Source of the DNA: Scleroderma bovista
Lineage: Eukaryota > Basidiomycota > Agaricomycetes > Boletales > Sclerodermataceae
Assembly: GCA_037178675.1 (NCBI GenBank)
Contig: JAYMGJ010000274.1
Coordinates: forward strand, 1-64,000
Direction of reading: 5' to 3'
DNA: 64,000 bases
The stretch's first letter is position 1. Each line of letters begins with the position of its first letter. Below are positions 12,846 through 22,005 of this stretch, piece after piece. A model generated the notes under the pieces. It was not told the origin of the DNA. It saw only the letters and a list, made by a program, of their open reading frames with translations, and ran no database searches. A program made the translations under genes and the position numbers.

Positions 12846-13139
12846 TTTTTAAATGCTCACTCGATGCAGAAGCATCATTTCTATGCATGTAAACGCGCGT
12901 CGTCCAATGGGGTGCGCTGAATTTCCTGCGATGAACTACAGCTTTATGGTTCGCCACATCTTGATCGATTTCATGCGGGATCGACGTGATTTGAGTGTTG
13001 TGCCAAATTCTCTGTAGCCAGCTCTCATGCTGAGAAGGCAACAACCTACACAGCCCCTCAGGAGGCTCCTTTCCGTTCAGCGAATTCCGAATACCAACTT
13101 GTAAAAGGAACTAACACGACTTAGCTACGCAACTACGAT
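12846..13139. other. Spacer after nop4
   Basis: About 290 bp with no recognisable gene. It should include the nop4 3' UTR. It marks the end of the intact gene island; relics and repeats dominate to the right. Confidence 0.5.
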
Positions 13140-13145
13140 ATATTT

Positions 13146-13445
13146 TTGATCTACAAAGCACTCGAGAGGGCCCGGGCGTTGGTGAGGACGCCTTCCGCCA
13201 AAGTGAAGAACCGTGGCTCAAAGGCCAATGAAAAACTGTTGTATATTGAAGTAGCCGGTAAAGCATCCTGCTTACTGTACACACAAGATGGTCGCCATGC
13301 CACCCCATGCATCCAAATCCTCGGCTCTGAGATCTTCTTAACAATTTTTGATTGTGGTGGGTCACTCACCACTTGCGGCTACGACATCCATTGCTCCCCG
13401 CAATCATTCTTATGCATCCTCATCGGCATTTCCTCTGCTTTGTAG
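13146..13445 (+). pseudogene. Fragment resembling fungal-type protein kinase (FunK1)
   Basis: A 99-codon open stretch contains KLLYIEVAGKASCLL, then QDGRHATPCIQI, then FLTIFDCGGSLTTCGYDIH and SPQSFLCILIG. This order (a Q/xDGR motif, a short beta strand, an xxFDRGG-like strand, then DIH and a PxxFLxIL helix) resembles the N-terminal part of agaricomycete FunK1 kinases. The kinase core with its HxD and DFD motifs is absent; the frame stops at 13,443-13,445 and non-coding sequence follows. I infer a truncated relic. FunK1 kinases are abundant and often fragmentary in mushroom genomes. Confidence 0.45.
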
Positions 13446-14279
13446 GGGAAGGTGCGGGTTCGGGTGTTCGAGAGGACAGGAAGTGAGAGATGAGATGAGA
13501 GACGGAAGTGATTCGGAATTCGGACGGTGAATGCTGTAGATACGACAGGAAACTTGTGACTTCTTAGCTAGACTGACGACTTCGGACGTGAAATGCGGAA
13601 CTGGGGGGAATCGGATTGCTGCAGCTCGAGGCTGCTACAGGCGGCTTAAGTACAGTACTAATGACGTCAAAGCGCGAGTGGCTCGACATCCGAGCAGACA
13701 ATGTATCTAAGGTACACACCACGGGTTTAACAAATTCGTGACATAGGCTTATATACCCCTTATAATTCACTCGAATAAATGTAATACAAAGTGTGTCCGT
13801 TATTAGAATATCAGGGTATAAAACACTAGGTCTATGTTAAATATTCTCTCATAGAGATGCATTAGTCACAACACCGTCTCGTGGCAAATTGCCGAGCAAT
13901 AGTATCTTCCGGATTTTCCATTATATACTTTCTACAGATGCCGACTAGTTGTCATATGTTCAGTACTCCAACAAACATGCTAAGTTATGACAATCAAGGT
14001 CATCAATATGGACCTGACAGACTCTGGTATACATAACACAACTCATTAATCCCCGAAACAATGATTATTGTGTCTCATGGCATGGCTATCCATCAGAAGA
14101 ACTGTCTTGTAGATATAGTTGGGAAACAAGCTAAATTTTGATTTTCATGCCTCCATAATCACTACATAATAGCAGGTGGAAAATGTCACACTTTTTTGGA
14201 TATTCGCAAATCTGGTCACATTATACTCTGATTCAATACAGACATGCGGTATACAGTAACAATGTACTATGCAAATGGA
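13446..14279. other. Gene-free AT-richer stretch
   Basis: No gene, motif or repeat boundary that I can support. It separates the kinase relic from the GTGG-rich tract. Confidence 0.4.
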
Positions 14280-14880
14280 CGAACAGACAGGAAGGGGGGG
14301 GAGGACAAATAATGGCAATAATGCAAACAACGAGGAGTGGGGATGAACACGCAGAGGGTATTGCCCAAGGGGTTCATCATCGCTGATGTGGTGGCAACGG
14401 TGGCGTTCATTGTTGTGATCGGACAGTGGGAGTTGGTGGTGGATATCGTTGTCATCACACTGGTCAAGATCATGGTGGTGAGGCGGCAGTTGTACCGGAG
14501 GGTGGTGGCCATCGCCATTGTTCGAAGTGGCGGCAGCAGCAGCATGATAGTGGTCATTGCTGTCGTTCAGGGAGGTGGTTGGTGGTTGCCATCATTCAGG
14601 GCGGTAGTTGGGTGCTGGGATTCACAGTGGGCGCGGTATTGCTATCGTTATCAGATGGTGGTTGTTGTCATTGCGGTGCAGTGCGGTTGCTTTGTCATTG
14701 GGGCCATTCACAGTTAGTTGCTGTTGTCGTTGCTGTTTCTTGCGGTGGTGATGATGGACATTGGTGGTGGTGGCCATTACTGTCATTTGGGATGGTGGTT
14801 GTCGCCGTCATTCACAGTGGTGATGGTGGAGCCGGTGATGGAGGAAGCACATCAGGAAATTGGGGAGGTGCTGGCATGAC
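14280..14880. repeat. GTGG/CATTG-rich degenerate low-complexity tract
   Basis: The + strand is dominated by GTGGTGG, GTTGTCATT and GCAGT words in an irregular order, with a G run near 14,294-14,301. Open frames of 126 and 156 codons on the + strand exist only because the composition avoids stop codons; their translations are Val/Gly/Ile runs without domain character. Similar triplet-rich DNA is found at 16,000-16,450 and 61,560-62,170. Confidence 0.6.
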
Positions 14881-15099
14881 CAGATATATCTTATAAATAG
14901 ATGTCAGGATGCCATAGATGGATAGTTGCTTAGCAGCCATTACCTTCCACTGATCAGGCTGGTGCCAAAAAGTTGTGTGATTGATCATTTAATGCCAGAT
15001 GGATGACTGAATGATGAGGATATATACCTGCAGGGAGACTTGTTGTGAGTTTATAGGCCATTATCTTCTTACCCACAGTCTGATGTTTATTGACAATAT

Positions 15100-15480
15100 A
15101 AGTGCAATAATTTTATTTTTCTGAACAAGGAATATCATTGTGTCATTCTATGATAATGCTATGACATTCATTGACCATGGAGTTATCATCCTGATATCCA
15201 TTGATATGTTGTATGCAATAATTTTATTAATCTGGACAAGGAATATCCATGGATGTCATTGTGTCATTGTGTGGTAATTCTATGATAATTATTGACCAGC
15301 CAGTTATTATCCTGACATTCATTGACCATGGAGTTACCACCCTGATATCCATTGATATGTTGTATGCAATAATTTTATTACCCTGAACTAAAGATGTCAC
15401 TCTGTTGTTTTGTGTAATTCAATGGCATCACTGACAAGCAAGTTGACATTCTGACATCCATTTATAACTCAGGGAAGCGC
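15100..15480. repeat. Degenerate tandem repeat, AT-rich, unit about 110-150 bp
   Basis: Two 67-bp copies, 15,163-15,229 and 15,314-15,380, differ at only about two positions and share the words GACATTCATTGACCATGGAG and GTATGCAATAATTTTATTA. Each is followed by a CTGRAC segment. Weaker copies begin near 15,104 and continue to about 15,470, so this is an array of about three degenerate units, not a single duplication. No coding potential is seen. Confidence 0.7.
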
Positions 15481-16517
15481 CAGTCATCACCTATGATGCT
15501 GCATTACTTAATGTAAATATTATTGTCATCTACACTTTTTTTACAATCCTTCACAATTTTTTCTATATAACACTCAGTTTTTATTTATTTACAATCCTCT
15601 GCACAACATTTTTATAGAACTAGTAACAACAAATGTGCAATTACCAAGGTTTTTGTTTGTGGTCAGCATTGATGAGGGGGAGGGAAATTGAAACACATTG
15701 GGTATGTTCAAATTTTTCTCCCACCCACTAATGCTGCCTCACAAACAAAGACTGACCTAAATGAATGACATTCAACACCCCAGCTCTTGGAGTTCCAATG
15801 GTTGAAAAGTGTTTCGAGTGAAATCTTTGACTCTGAATAGAGACCATTGGGGCAGTTGCAACAGTGCAGGGCTGGTCATCGTAGCACTGGGGGGATGGTA
15901 GTCACTTGAATGTGGAGAAGAAAAGAAAAGAACTTACTTGTTGGGCATGTTGGCGTTGATACACAGAAGCTGTGAGGGAGGCTCAGCACTGTGCTGGGGG
16001 TGAGGCCAGGGCAGTGGTAACCATCATCAATGGCAATGGCAGTGATCCCCATTGTCATTGGATGATGTTGTGGCTGAGGGTAGGTGTAGGCATCGTTATT
16101 GACGGTGATCGATGCCATCACCATCGTTGTCGCTGGGCTGAGGTGATGGTGAACATCAACATCGATGTTGGGGACTGTTTAGTAGTTATTTGTTAGTGGT
16201 GGGTTACGTACAGTACTACAAGGCTGGGGGGCTGGTAGCCATCAACACTATTGGGCACATTGGTGTCAATACACGGAGGCTGTGGAGAGCTTGGTGCTGC
16301 GTTGGCAGTGTTGGGGATGCGAGTGGTGGTGCCGTCTCGACGGCGATTGTGGTGATCGGCATCATCGCCGTCGTTGTTGTTGCTGGGGCTGAGGTGCCAT
16401 CGCAGGGTTGATGCTGTCAGTGCAAGTGGAACCACACTGGCAATGTTGGTGTGATACTCCGAGCCAATAGCAGGGCCATTGACATCTCCATCGAGAGGCG
16501 ACGAGCCTCCATAGCAA
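15481..16517. other. Non-coding AT-rich then triplet-rich tract
   Basis: AT-rich sequence to about 15,850 is followed by GGTG/GTTGTTG/ATCATC-rich DNA (16,000-16,450). No gene is supported; open frames in the second part reflect composition. Confidence 0.45.
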
Positions 16518-16930
16518 CATGATGTACCAAAACATTCTCAAACATAGCGTAGCGAGAGCGGAAACTGATGACCCACTAACAGTAGAAGTAGCGATCGAGG
16601 CAAAGGCCAACATTGATGGAAAAGTAGTCGAAACCGATGAACAGGCAGAGGACTGCAGTACCAGTTTGAAAGTGGTCTGCATCTCAGTACATGAGGCAGA
16701 CCCTCGAGGAGGTTAAAAATCGCTTCACCATCGGAGTAGATGGCACCCACCCGTACTAGAAGGTCACGACGAAGAGCACCATGCTCCCCAAGATAGCGTC
16801 CTTCATCCGCAAGTTGAGGATCTTCTCTCGCACCAAGTACTGAGCCCAGATCAACATGATTGAAGCGGTAATGGAACAGATGCCAGGCATTTCTAGTTGT
16901 TGAAGAATGGTCTTGAAGAATGAGCATCCT
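16518..16930. other. Unassigned stretch with coding-like composition
   Basis: An open stretch on the - strand (16,927-16,538) carries a hydrophilic segment, LGAREDPQLADEGRYLGEHG, directly after the end of the acetyl-CoA carboxylase fragment. It does not look like carboxylase and I do not recognise it. It may be a further gene fragment joined to the chimera, or chance. Confidence 0.3.
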
Positions 16931-16934
16931 TCTT

Positions 16935-17730
16935 CGGCAAGCTCAGAGACGACTCCTGGCTTCGTGCCTTAATCCAGACGTTTTGGATTGCCTTGGAGAA
17001 CAACTCGGGGAAATCGTAGACGTAAGTGGTACCGACAAGATGCGCCTGGTAACGTTTAGGCTGCAATGACTCTTTCGTGGGGTATGCATGAGACACTGGC
17101 TGGAGATGTAGAGGACTTTCTCCCCGATCGACTTGAGGATGGTTGTGCCCTTGTCAGTGGTGATATCCTGGTATCCATGGAAGTTGACCACGAAGCCCGA
17201 GACGTTCTCGATGATGCACCGGATCGGGGTCACATTACCCTCATTGTCCTCGAGGGCAATACGAATTTCGGACCCAGTGATGTGGAGGCGTGCTTTCCGT
17301 GACACTCGATGAACCTGGAGATGGCGGTCAAAACATGACGGCAAGATTGTAGACAAAGTTCATGAAGATGTGATTGCAGTCTGCGTTGCGGTGTTGTGCG
17401 TTGACAACTTCGAGGGTATCCAGAATGCTAGTCACGAGGCGATCCGTCTCCGATTCAAGATATTCCGCCATACTCATCGTTCCGCAGATGCGTCCTGGAC
17501 AAACAAGAGCACGGATGAAGAACCAACTATCAAGCTGGTTCTCACAGGCGACTGCATGATACATATGAATCTGCTTGGTCTCCATGAAGACGGGTGTGAG
17601 CTTGTAGTTCGAAAGTCGGCTGAGCTCAAGCTGGAACACCAGCGCTGACTCGATGTTACAGATTGCTTGTTTTTTGAGCCAGGCGCCATCAATGATCCTG
17701 AAAGTGAAGTACATGGGGTACTGGCCGCGG
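16935..17730 (-). pseudogene. Acetyl-CoA carboxylase fragment, second part (end of central domain)
   Basis: Read on the - strand, the frames give GQYPMYFTFRIIDGAW, QLELSRLSNYKLTPVF, FFIRALVCPGRICGTM, AEYLESETDRLVTSILDTLE and CNHIFMNFVYN, then ITGSEIRIALEDNEGNVTPI, CIIENVSGFVVNFHGYQ and YPTKESLQPKRYQAHLVGTT with YVYDFPELFSKA. This is the order of the C-terminal half of the carboxylase central domain up to the start of the carboxyltransferase domain in eukaryotic ACC. The reading changes frame near 17,340 and again near 17,110, and no biotin carboxylase or carboxyltransferase domain is present. It is therefore a non-functional fragment. ACC normally makes malonyl-CoA in the cytosol. Confidence 0.8.
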
Positions 17731-18888
17731 CCTCCCCTCTGCCCCCACTGCTGCGGCTGGAAATGCAGGCTCAGGAGGCGGCGATGCAGGTGGTGAAACA
17801 AACGTGGCAGGACACGTGGACGTATACAGACCATCGTCAGGAGGGGGTTCTTTGAATGTGGGACGTGGAGGCATGTTGTCAAGCTCTGGTGGAGGCTCCC
17901 TGAGAGTCGGTTGAGGAGGCGCACCATTGTCGTCGGATTGACGCCGGGCTTCGGCATCAGTTTCAGTTTCCGTCTCGGGCTTGCCCTCTGTCTCCGTTCC
18001 TGTCTCAGCAGCTGACAACGAATCCATTGACTCTAGCTCTGTCATCTGAACGGGGCTTGAATGTGCCACGGCAACCTTTTGTGCGGCCTGCTGAGCAGCA
18101 AGAACCTCTGGTGTGGGTGCACCAACTGAAATCCTGCCTCTGCTTATACGCATATCGACAGGCGCAGTACGCTTTCTGACAGGAACCCTGCATTCAGATT
18201 CACGCTTCTTCTTCTCAATCGTTGGTGGCAATATGTTGTCATAATTCTTGACGAGATCAATAAATAATACTGTGTGGAAACATTAGTGAGGGATACGTGG
18301 TGACAAAGATAGTTGACATACACACTGGATGGCGGTCCTGGATAGCAAGCTCTGTCTCCATTCTCTGTCAGAGGATTGCTGAAAAAGGGTAAGACGAAGA
18401 AACTTGATATACTGCACATCACTTACTTTGACCAACTGACAGAGCAAGCTTGGAGATATACACATCATCATTTTCCAATGCAGTAGTAGACTCGATCAAC
18501 CTAGGCACAGGTGTCAACGAGCCTCGCACAAAGTATCAATGATCTACACTCACCCGCGAAGATGCAAAACGATGACATTGAGCACGTAAAGATGGACCTT
18601 TGGCAGCCTCTGGAGGGCCGCTTGCAAATCCTGTGCATGCTGCTGTTCTGACGCCTCGTCCTCTGCTTTCGCAGCAGCACCAACTACGCATACAAGTCAG
18701 CAAAATAAACCACCACAAAAGAAAACAGTCAACACACTCGTCAGATACAGCTTCCTGATATCTTCCCATCCCTCCCAGAGCGCCAGGGGAGGATCAAGCT
18801 CCACTGCCCAGAGCTTCACACAACCAGCAAGTACAGGCGCATCGTACTTGGCCAGCATCTCCTGGGAGAACGGCTGGCATCGTAACAC
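17731..18888 (-). pseudogene. RhoGAP gene fragment inserted between two ACC fragments
   Basis: Successive pieces on the - strand read AGCVKLWAVELDPPLALWEG with WEDIRKLY, a helix around KVHLYVLNVIVLHLRGLIES, a segment with LTENGDRA, HPSVFFIDLVKNYDNILPP and then a Pro/Glu-rich tail with KKKRESECRVPVRKRTAPVD. These resemble the C-terminal half of a fungal RhoGAP domain and its tail. Introns of about 50 nt seem to remain between the pieces, so the source was probably genomic DNA, not mRNA. The catalytic arginine region is not included. Family assignment rests on recall of RhoGAP sequences and needs a search. Confidence 0.55.
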
Positions 18889-19500
18889 GACGGACACAAC
18901 GGACACCCCGTTTAATCAGAGTGGCATTACGCTCCCTGACAAATTTGGTCAGCTGTTCAGCCCATGCCTCCTCCGAAATTTCAACCGACTGCTCGAAGAC
19001 GTGGAGCGCAAGGTTCATGACATTCAGAGGCTCTGAGGTGCCATAGTGGCTTCGGAAGTCCTCTGTATCGAAAACGGGAAGAAGGGAAGCAACTTTCTCG
19101 AAACCACGCGAAAGCGCCTGCAAGTCCGAGAAGGACGTAATGACACCCGTACGAATGGGCTGGGAACGGCTGCGGCTAATGAGGTAGGTCGAATTGCTAA
19201 CAGAACCTTGATGTCTTGGATCACTGTTCACAGGTCAGTTTTGAAGCAATGGACAGTGAGACAAACACTCACTTAGCATTCAACCTTGGAGTTGCCGGGG
19301 GGGAGTGAGAACGTCCGAGGTTGAATTGCCAGGTCATGGCAGTGGGAAGGTCACCATCGTCCAAACCATTGCCCTCTTTGTAGTTAATGGAGAGTAATGA
19401 GTAGGCTCGGTAACCATGATGGATATAAACTTCCAAGGCGGCTCCGGAACATGATCGTATTTGCCCATTAGAGTGACAATAAAATAGACGTTAGGTCGAA
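18889..19500 (-). pseudogene. Acetyl-CoA carboxylase fragment, first part
   Basis: The - strand reads SRSQPIRTGVITSFSDLQAL, SRGFEKVASLLPVFDTEDFR, LNVMNLALHVFEQSVEISEE and WAEQLTKFVRERNATLIKRG, ending VRCVRRVT near 18,890. This matches the ACC central domain directly before the GQYPxYFTF strand that reappears at 17,730. A GT-AG intron of about 50 nt (near 19,224-19,271) links it to an upstream exon with MTWQFNLGRSHSPPATPR. A further coding-like piece (YFIVTLMGKYDHVPEPPWKF, VTEPTHYSPLTTK) lies at about 19,340-19,490; I am not certain it belongs to ACC. Confidence 0.7.
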
Positions 19501-19514
19501 AGGAAACACTCCCA

Positions 19515-19690
19515 GGCGCTGCAGAGACAATAGACAGTGTCCCGCAGACAAGAACAAAAATGAGGCATTCCAAGACGCTGTGTAGGGACAGCAGATGCTC
19601 TGCAGACAAGAACGCAAGACGAGTCATTCCAAGGCGCTGTGTAGAGACGACAGGTGCTCCACAGACAAGAATGGACAAAACGAGAGAGCT
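19515..19690. repeat. Tandem repeat, three imperfect units of about 59 bp
   Basis: Three units start near 19,517, 19,576 and 19,635. Each has CGCTGTGTAG-like sequence, then a CAGATGCTC-like word, GCAGACAAGAA and CATTCCAAGG. The array lies between the carboxylase relic and the LTR boundary and interrupts any coding frame. Confidence 0.6.
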
Positions 19691-20399
19691 TGATCCGAGC
19701 TCCCAGCGGTTGGAGGAGTAGAGACTGTATGCAGGGAGAAACAGTGATCCGGACTGCTGAGAAGGTACTAAAGCACCGCGCGGTGTGAGTTAAAGTGTGG
19801 ACTTGGGTCAGAGTAATAACCCAAACACAACACCAACAAAGGACTACGAAAAAGTGCGAGTGGTGGTTTACCTCCGCGGTGTCCAGAGAGGATGTGCTGA
19901 GGAGGGGGGAAGGGGATCTACACCAACAGGGTGATGCAGACGGTGATGCAGGATACTCCTGGGGTACAGGAGTAATAGAAGACGAAGGGGATAGGTGTCT
20001 GGACTCTTCCTAAAGCCTAGGAAGTGTCAAAGCGGGGATTGAGTTGACTGGGACTGAAGTAGCGATACTACACCTAGAGATTGGTGCAGCAAGGGGACAA
20101 GGGGGCTCCTGACGTCCAGAAGCAATGGGATATGAAGGATAGACAGGCTAGACTCCGCTTGAGCCTAGAGAAATACTTGGACTTGAATAGACTGAATAAA
20201 CTTGAGATATCAGAGCCTTTAGACCTTCACTGAAGCCTACAAGACTCAAAGAACTGAGGGGATACTGACTGAGAGAGTCTGAGAGAGGGATAATTTCGTG
20301 CTATTGGGTCTTTTTTCACTGGGCTGAGCCCAGGGGTTTAAATACATGGGGGGGCACAGCATTAAAGTACAAAAAGAGAAGGGAGTAAGCAGAATTTGT

Positions 20400-20640
20400 C
20401 AAGGATTGGTAAGGGATTGGTAAGAGCTTTGTAAGGGGTTTGTAAGCGATCAGTAAGCAAGGGATAAGCAGGAATGAGTAAGCATAGGAAGCATGAATAA
20501 GCTGCTGAGTAAAGGAATGAGTAAGCTGCATGACAAGATTGATTGGTAAGGGAGTGAGTCATCAGCTGAGTAATATACCAAAAATGCGAAAGGGATAGAG
20601 TAATACTGATGACAAGAGAGCATCAGTAAGCAAGGGATGA
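20400..20640. repeat. GGTAAG/GTAAGC motif array in the LTR
   Basis: On the + strand, the pentamer GTAAG or close variants (ATAAG, GTAAA) occur about a dozen times within 240 bp, often as TTGGTAAG. The same array is at 36,462-36,702 in the other LTR. A diverged version is kept in the solo LTR (54,380-54,730). Translated frames across it (repeats of LPIPYQSLTN type) follow from the array and are not taken as genes. Confidence 0.7.
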
Positions 20641-20959
20641 GTCACTGCACAGCAGAAGGAGTCATTGATGCACAGCCTAAGAAGTTTGATGGGGGGCTGT
20701 GTACCATCAGGAATTTGATGGGACAACAATGGGGAAGATCTGGGATTAATAGGGGGATTGATCCGAGACAAAACAGCCACAAGAAGGGTACCAGGGGTCC
20801 AGAGGCCTTTTTGGGGGGGTCAGCATACACTAAGGTATAGTGCATGTGTTCTAGCGCCGCTGAAGCGCAACCATGGGCTCTCTTGACGAGCTCTCTTCTG
20901 GGAAAGAACGAGAGAGGGTTCTTCTTCCTAATAGCACTATAAAGTGGGGGGAATAACTG

Positions 20960-21352
20960 TCATGGTGCTGGGGGACGTCGTCTGAAAGTAGGGAAGCGGA
21001 TAGAGTATTGAATTCGACGCATCCAGGGAAGCGAGACGAACGACAGAGGAAGATGGACATGGCAAGTATCTGGGAGGAAGGGACCATAGGCTGAGGGCTC
21101 AGGGGACACAGAGATGACCAGAGAAGACTTCTCAAGCTTGACAATAGACCTAAGATGACCAAAGTACGTCCTTGACGCAGGACTGACGAGGAGAACGCGC
21201 TGACCGAGAACGAGAGGGACTGAGGGAGCAGGCTGGGAAGATATGTGCCAGGCAGTGCACAGGAACTCTGGGAGAGGCTGTCCTAAGAGCAGGACATAGT
21301 GGAGATCTGCAGCAATAGCGGAGAAATGATCCAGAGAAAATATGGACTCCAT
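20960..21352 (-). CDS. LTR-internal open frame, conserved unknown protein (3' LTR copy)
   Basis: The frame starts at ATG 21,352 (MESIFSLDHFSAIAADLHYV) and codes for 130 residues; it is open upstream to about 21,478, where the diverged solo LTR has an ATG and this copy has AGA. The central part reads SVPLVLGQRVLLVSPASRTY, then short beta-like strands and YGPFLPDTCHVHLPLSFVSL. It has no signal peptide, no clear membrane segment and no family I recognise. A homologous frame at 55,122-55,619 is about 80% identical in protein with no indel over about 150 codons. In the stretches I compared by eye, synonymous changes are over-represented. Transcription or translation is not shown. Confidence 0.45.
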   Translation of the reverse strand: MESIFSLDHFSAIAADLHYVLLLGQPLPEFLCTAWHISSQPAPSVPLVLGQRVLLVSPASRTYFGHLRSIVKLEKSSLVISVSPEPSAYGPFLPDTCHVHLPLSFVSLPWMRRIQYSIRFPTFRRRPPAP

Positions 21353-22005
21353 AGTGAGCGATGAAGCGAACGTCTGGATTGCAGGGGGAATATCTCTGTG
21401 GGAAATGAACGGATTTGCATCGGAACTTGACAGGCAGATAGACCACGTTCTAGGCTCTCTGATGGTATAGTCACGTGCCTGATAGCTTCAGAAACGACAG
21501 AGCTATTCAAAATATCGGAATGCCGGCACTGGGCGCCTAAAAATGACATTTGGGCGCTAAAAATCATTTCTTCTCTTTCTCCTTCGTTTCTCCATCAATT
21601 CTTCGGCTTCTTTGATCGTTCTGGTATGGGAGTTGGACTGCAGACGTGTGCATTCCTTTCTCATACCACAATTGACGTTATTCCTTCAGTTTCTTCTGCT
21701 TCTTGGCGGTTCTCGTGCGATAGATGACTGTCTGCATTGGCATTCATCTCTTGCATCAGGATAGTCGTCTTGTGCGATAGATGGCTACGATGAGGGTCCG
21801 TCGTGCTTATCCTTCGCATAAGGATCATTCGATATAGGCGTTATCTTCCATGTTCACTGTACCAAACCTGTTTGGTGCATGACATCCACAGGCGACATGA
21901 AATGCAATTGTCCCCGATTGCAAACAAGGAGGGTGGGACAACAAAAAGAGCTGGGAAGACTGGCATGGGGGAGCATAGACGAGGAAGCATAGGGCATATT
22001 GGGCA

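Larger units (their letters stand above)
19784..21884 (-). repeat. 3' LTR (2,101 bp) of the large gypsy element
   Basis: This segment is repeated almost exactly at 35,846-37,946 (constant offset 16,062 bp). Read on the element strand it begins TGTCATGCACC and ends ACTCACA, giving TG...CA termini. The only differences I noticed are at 19,791 and 19,808-19,809, so insertion was recent. The inner edge borders the pol stop region; I see no clear polypurine tract on the element strand. It contains an internal open frame (see 20,960-21,352) and a GTAAG-rich array (20,400-20,640). No direct target duplication flanks the element. Confidence 0.9.

Noticed and set aside
14337..14896. Two long + strand frames in the GTGG-rich tract
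   Set aside because: Composition lacks stop codons; the translations are Val/Ile/Gly runs without domain structure.
20316..20845. Several 60-72-codon frames in the LTR
   Set aside because: They arise from the GTAAG array and T-rich stretches. Identity between the two LTRs only reflects recent duplication, and they are not kept in the diverged solo LTR.
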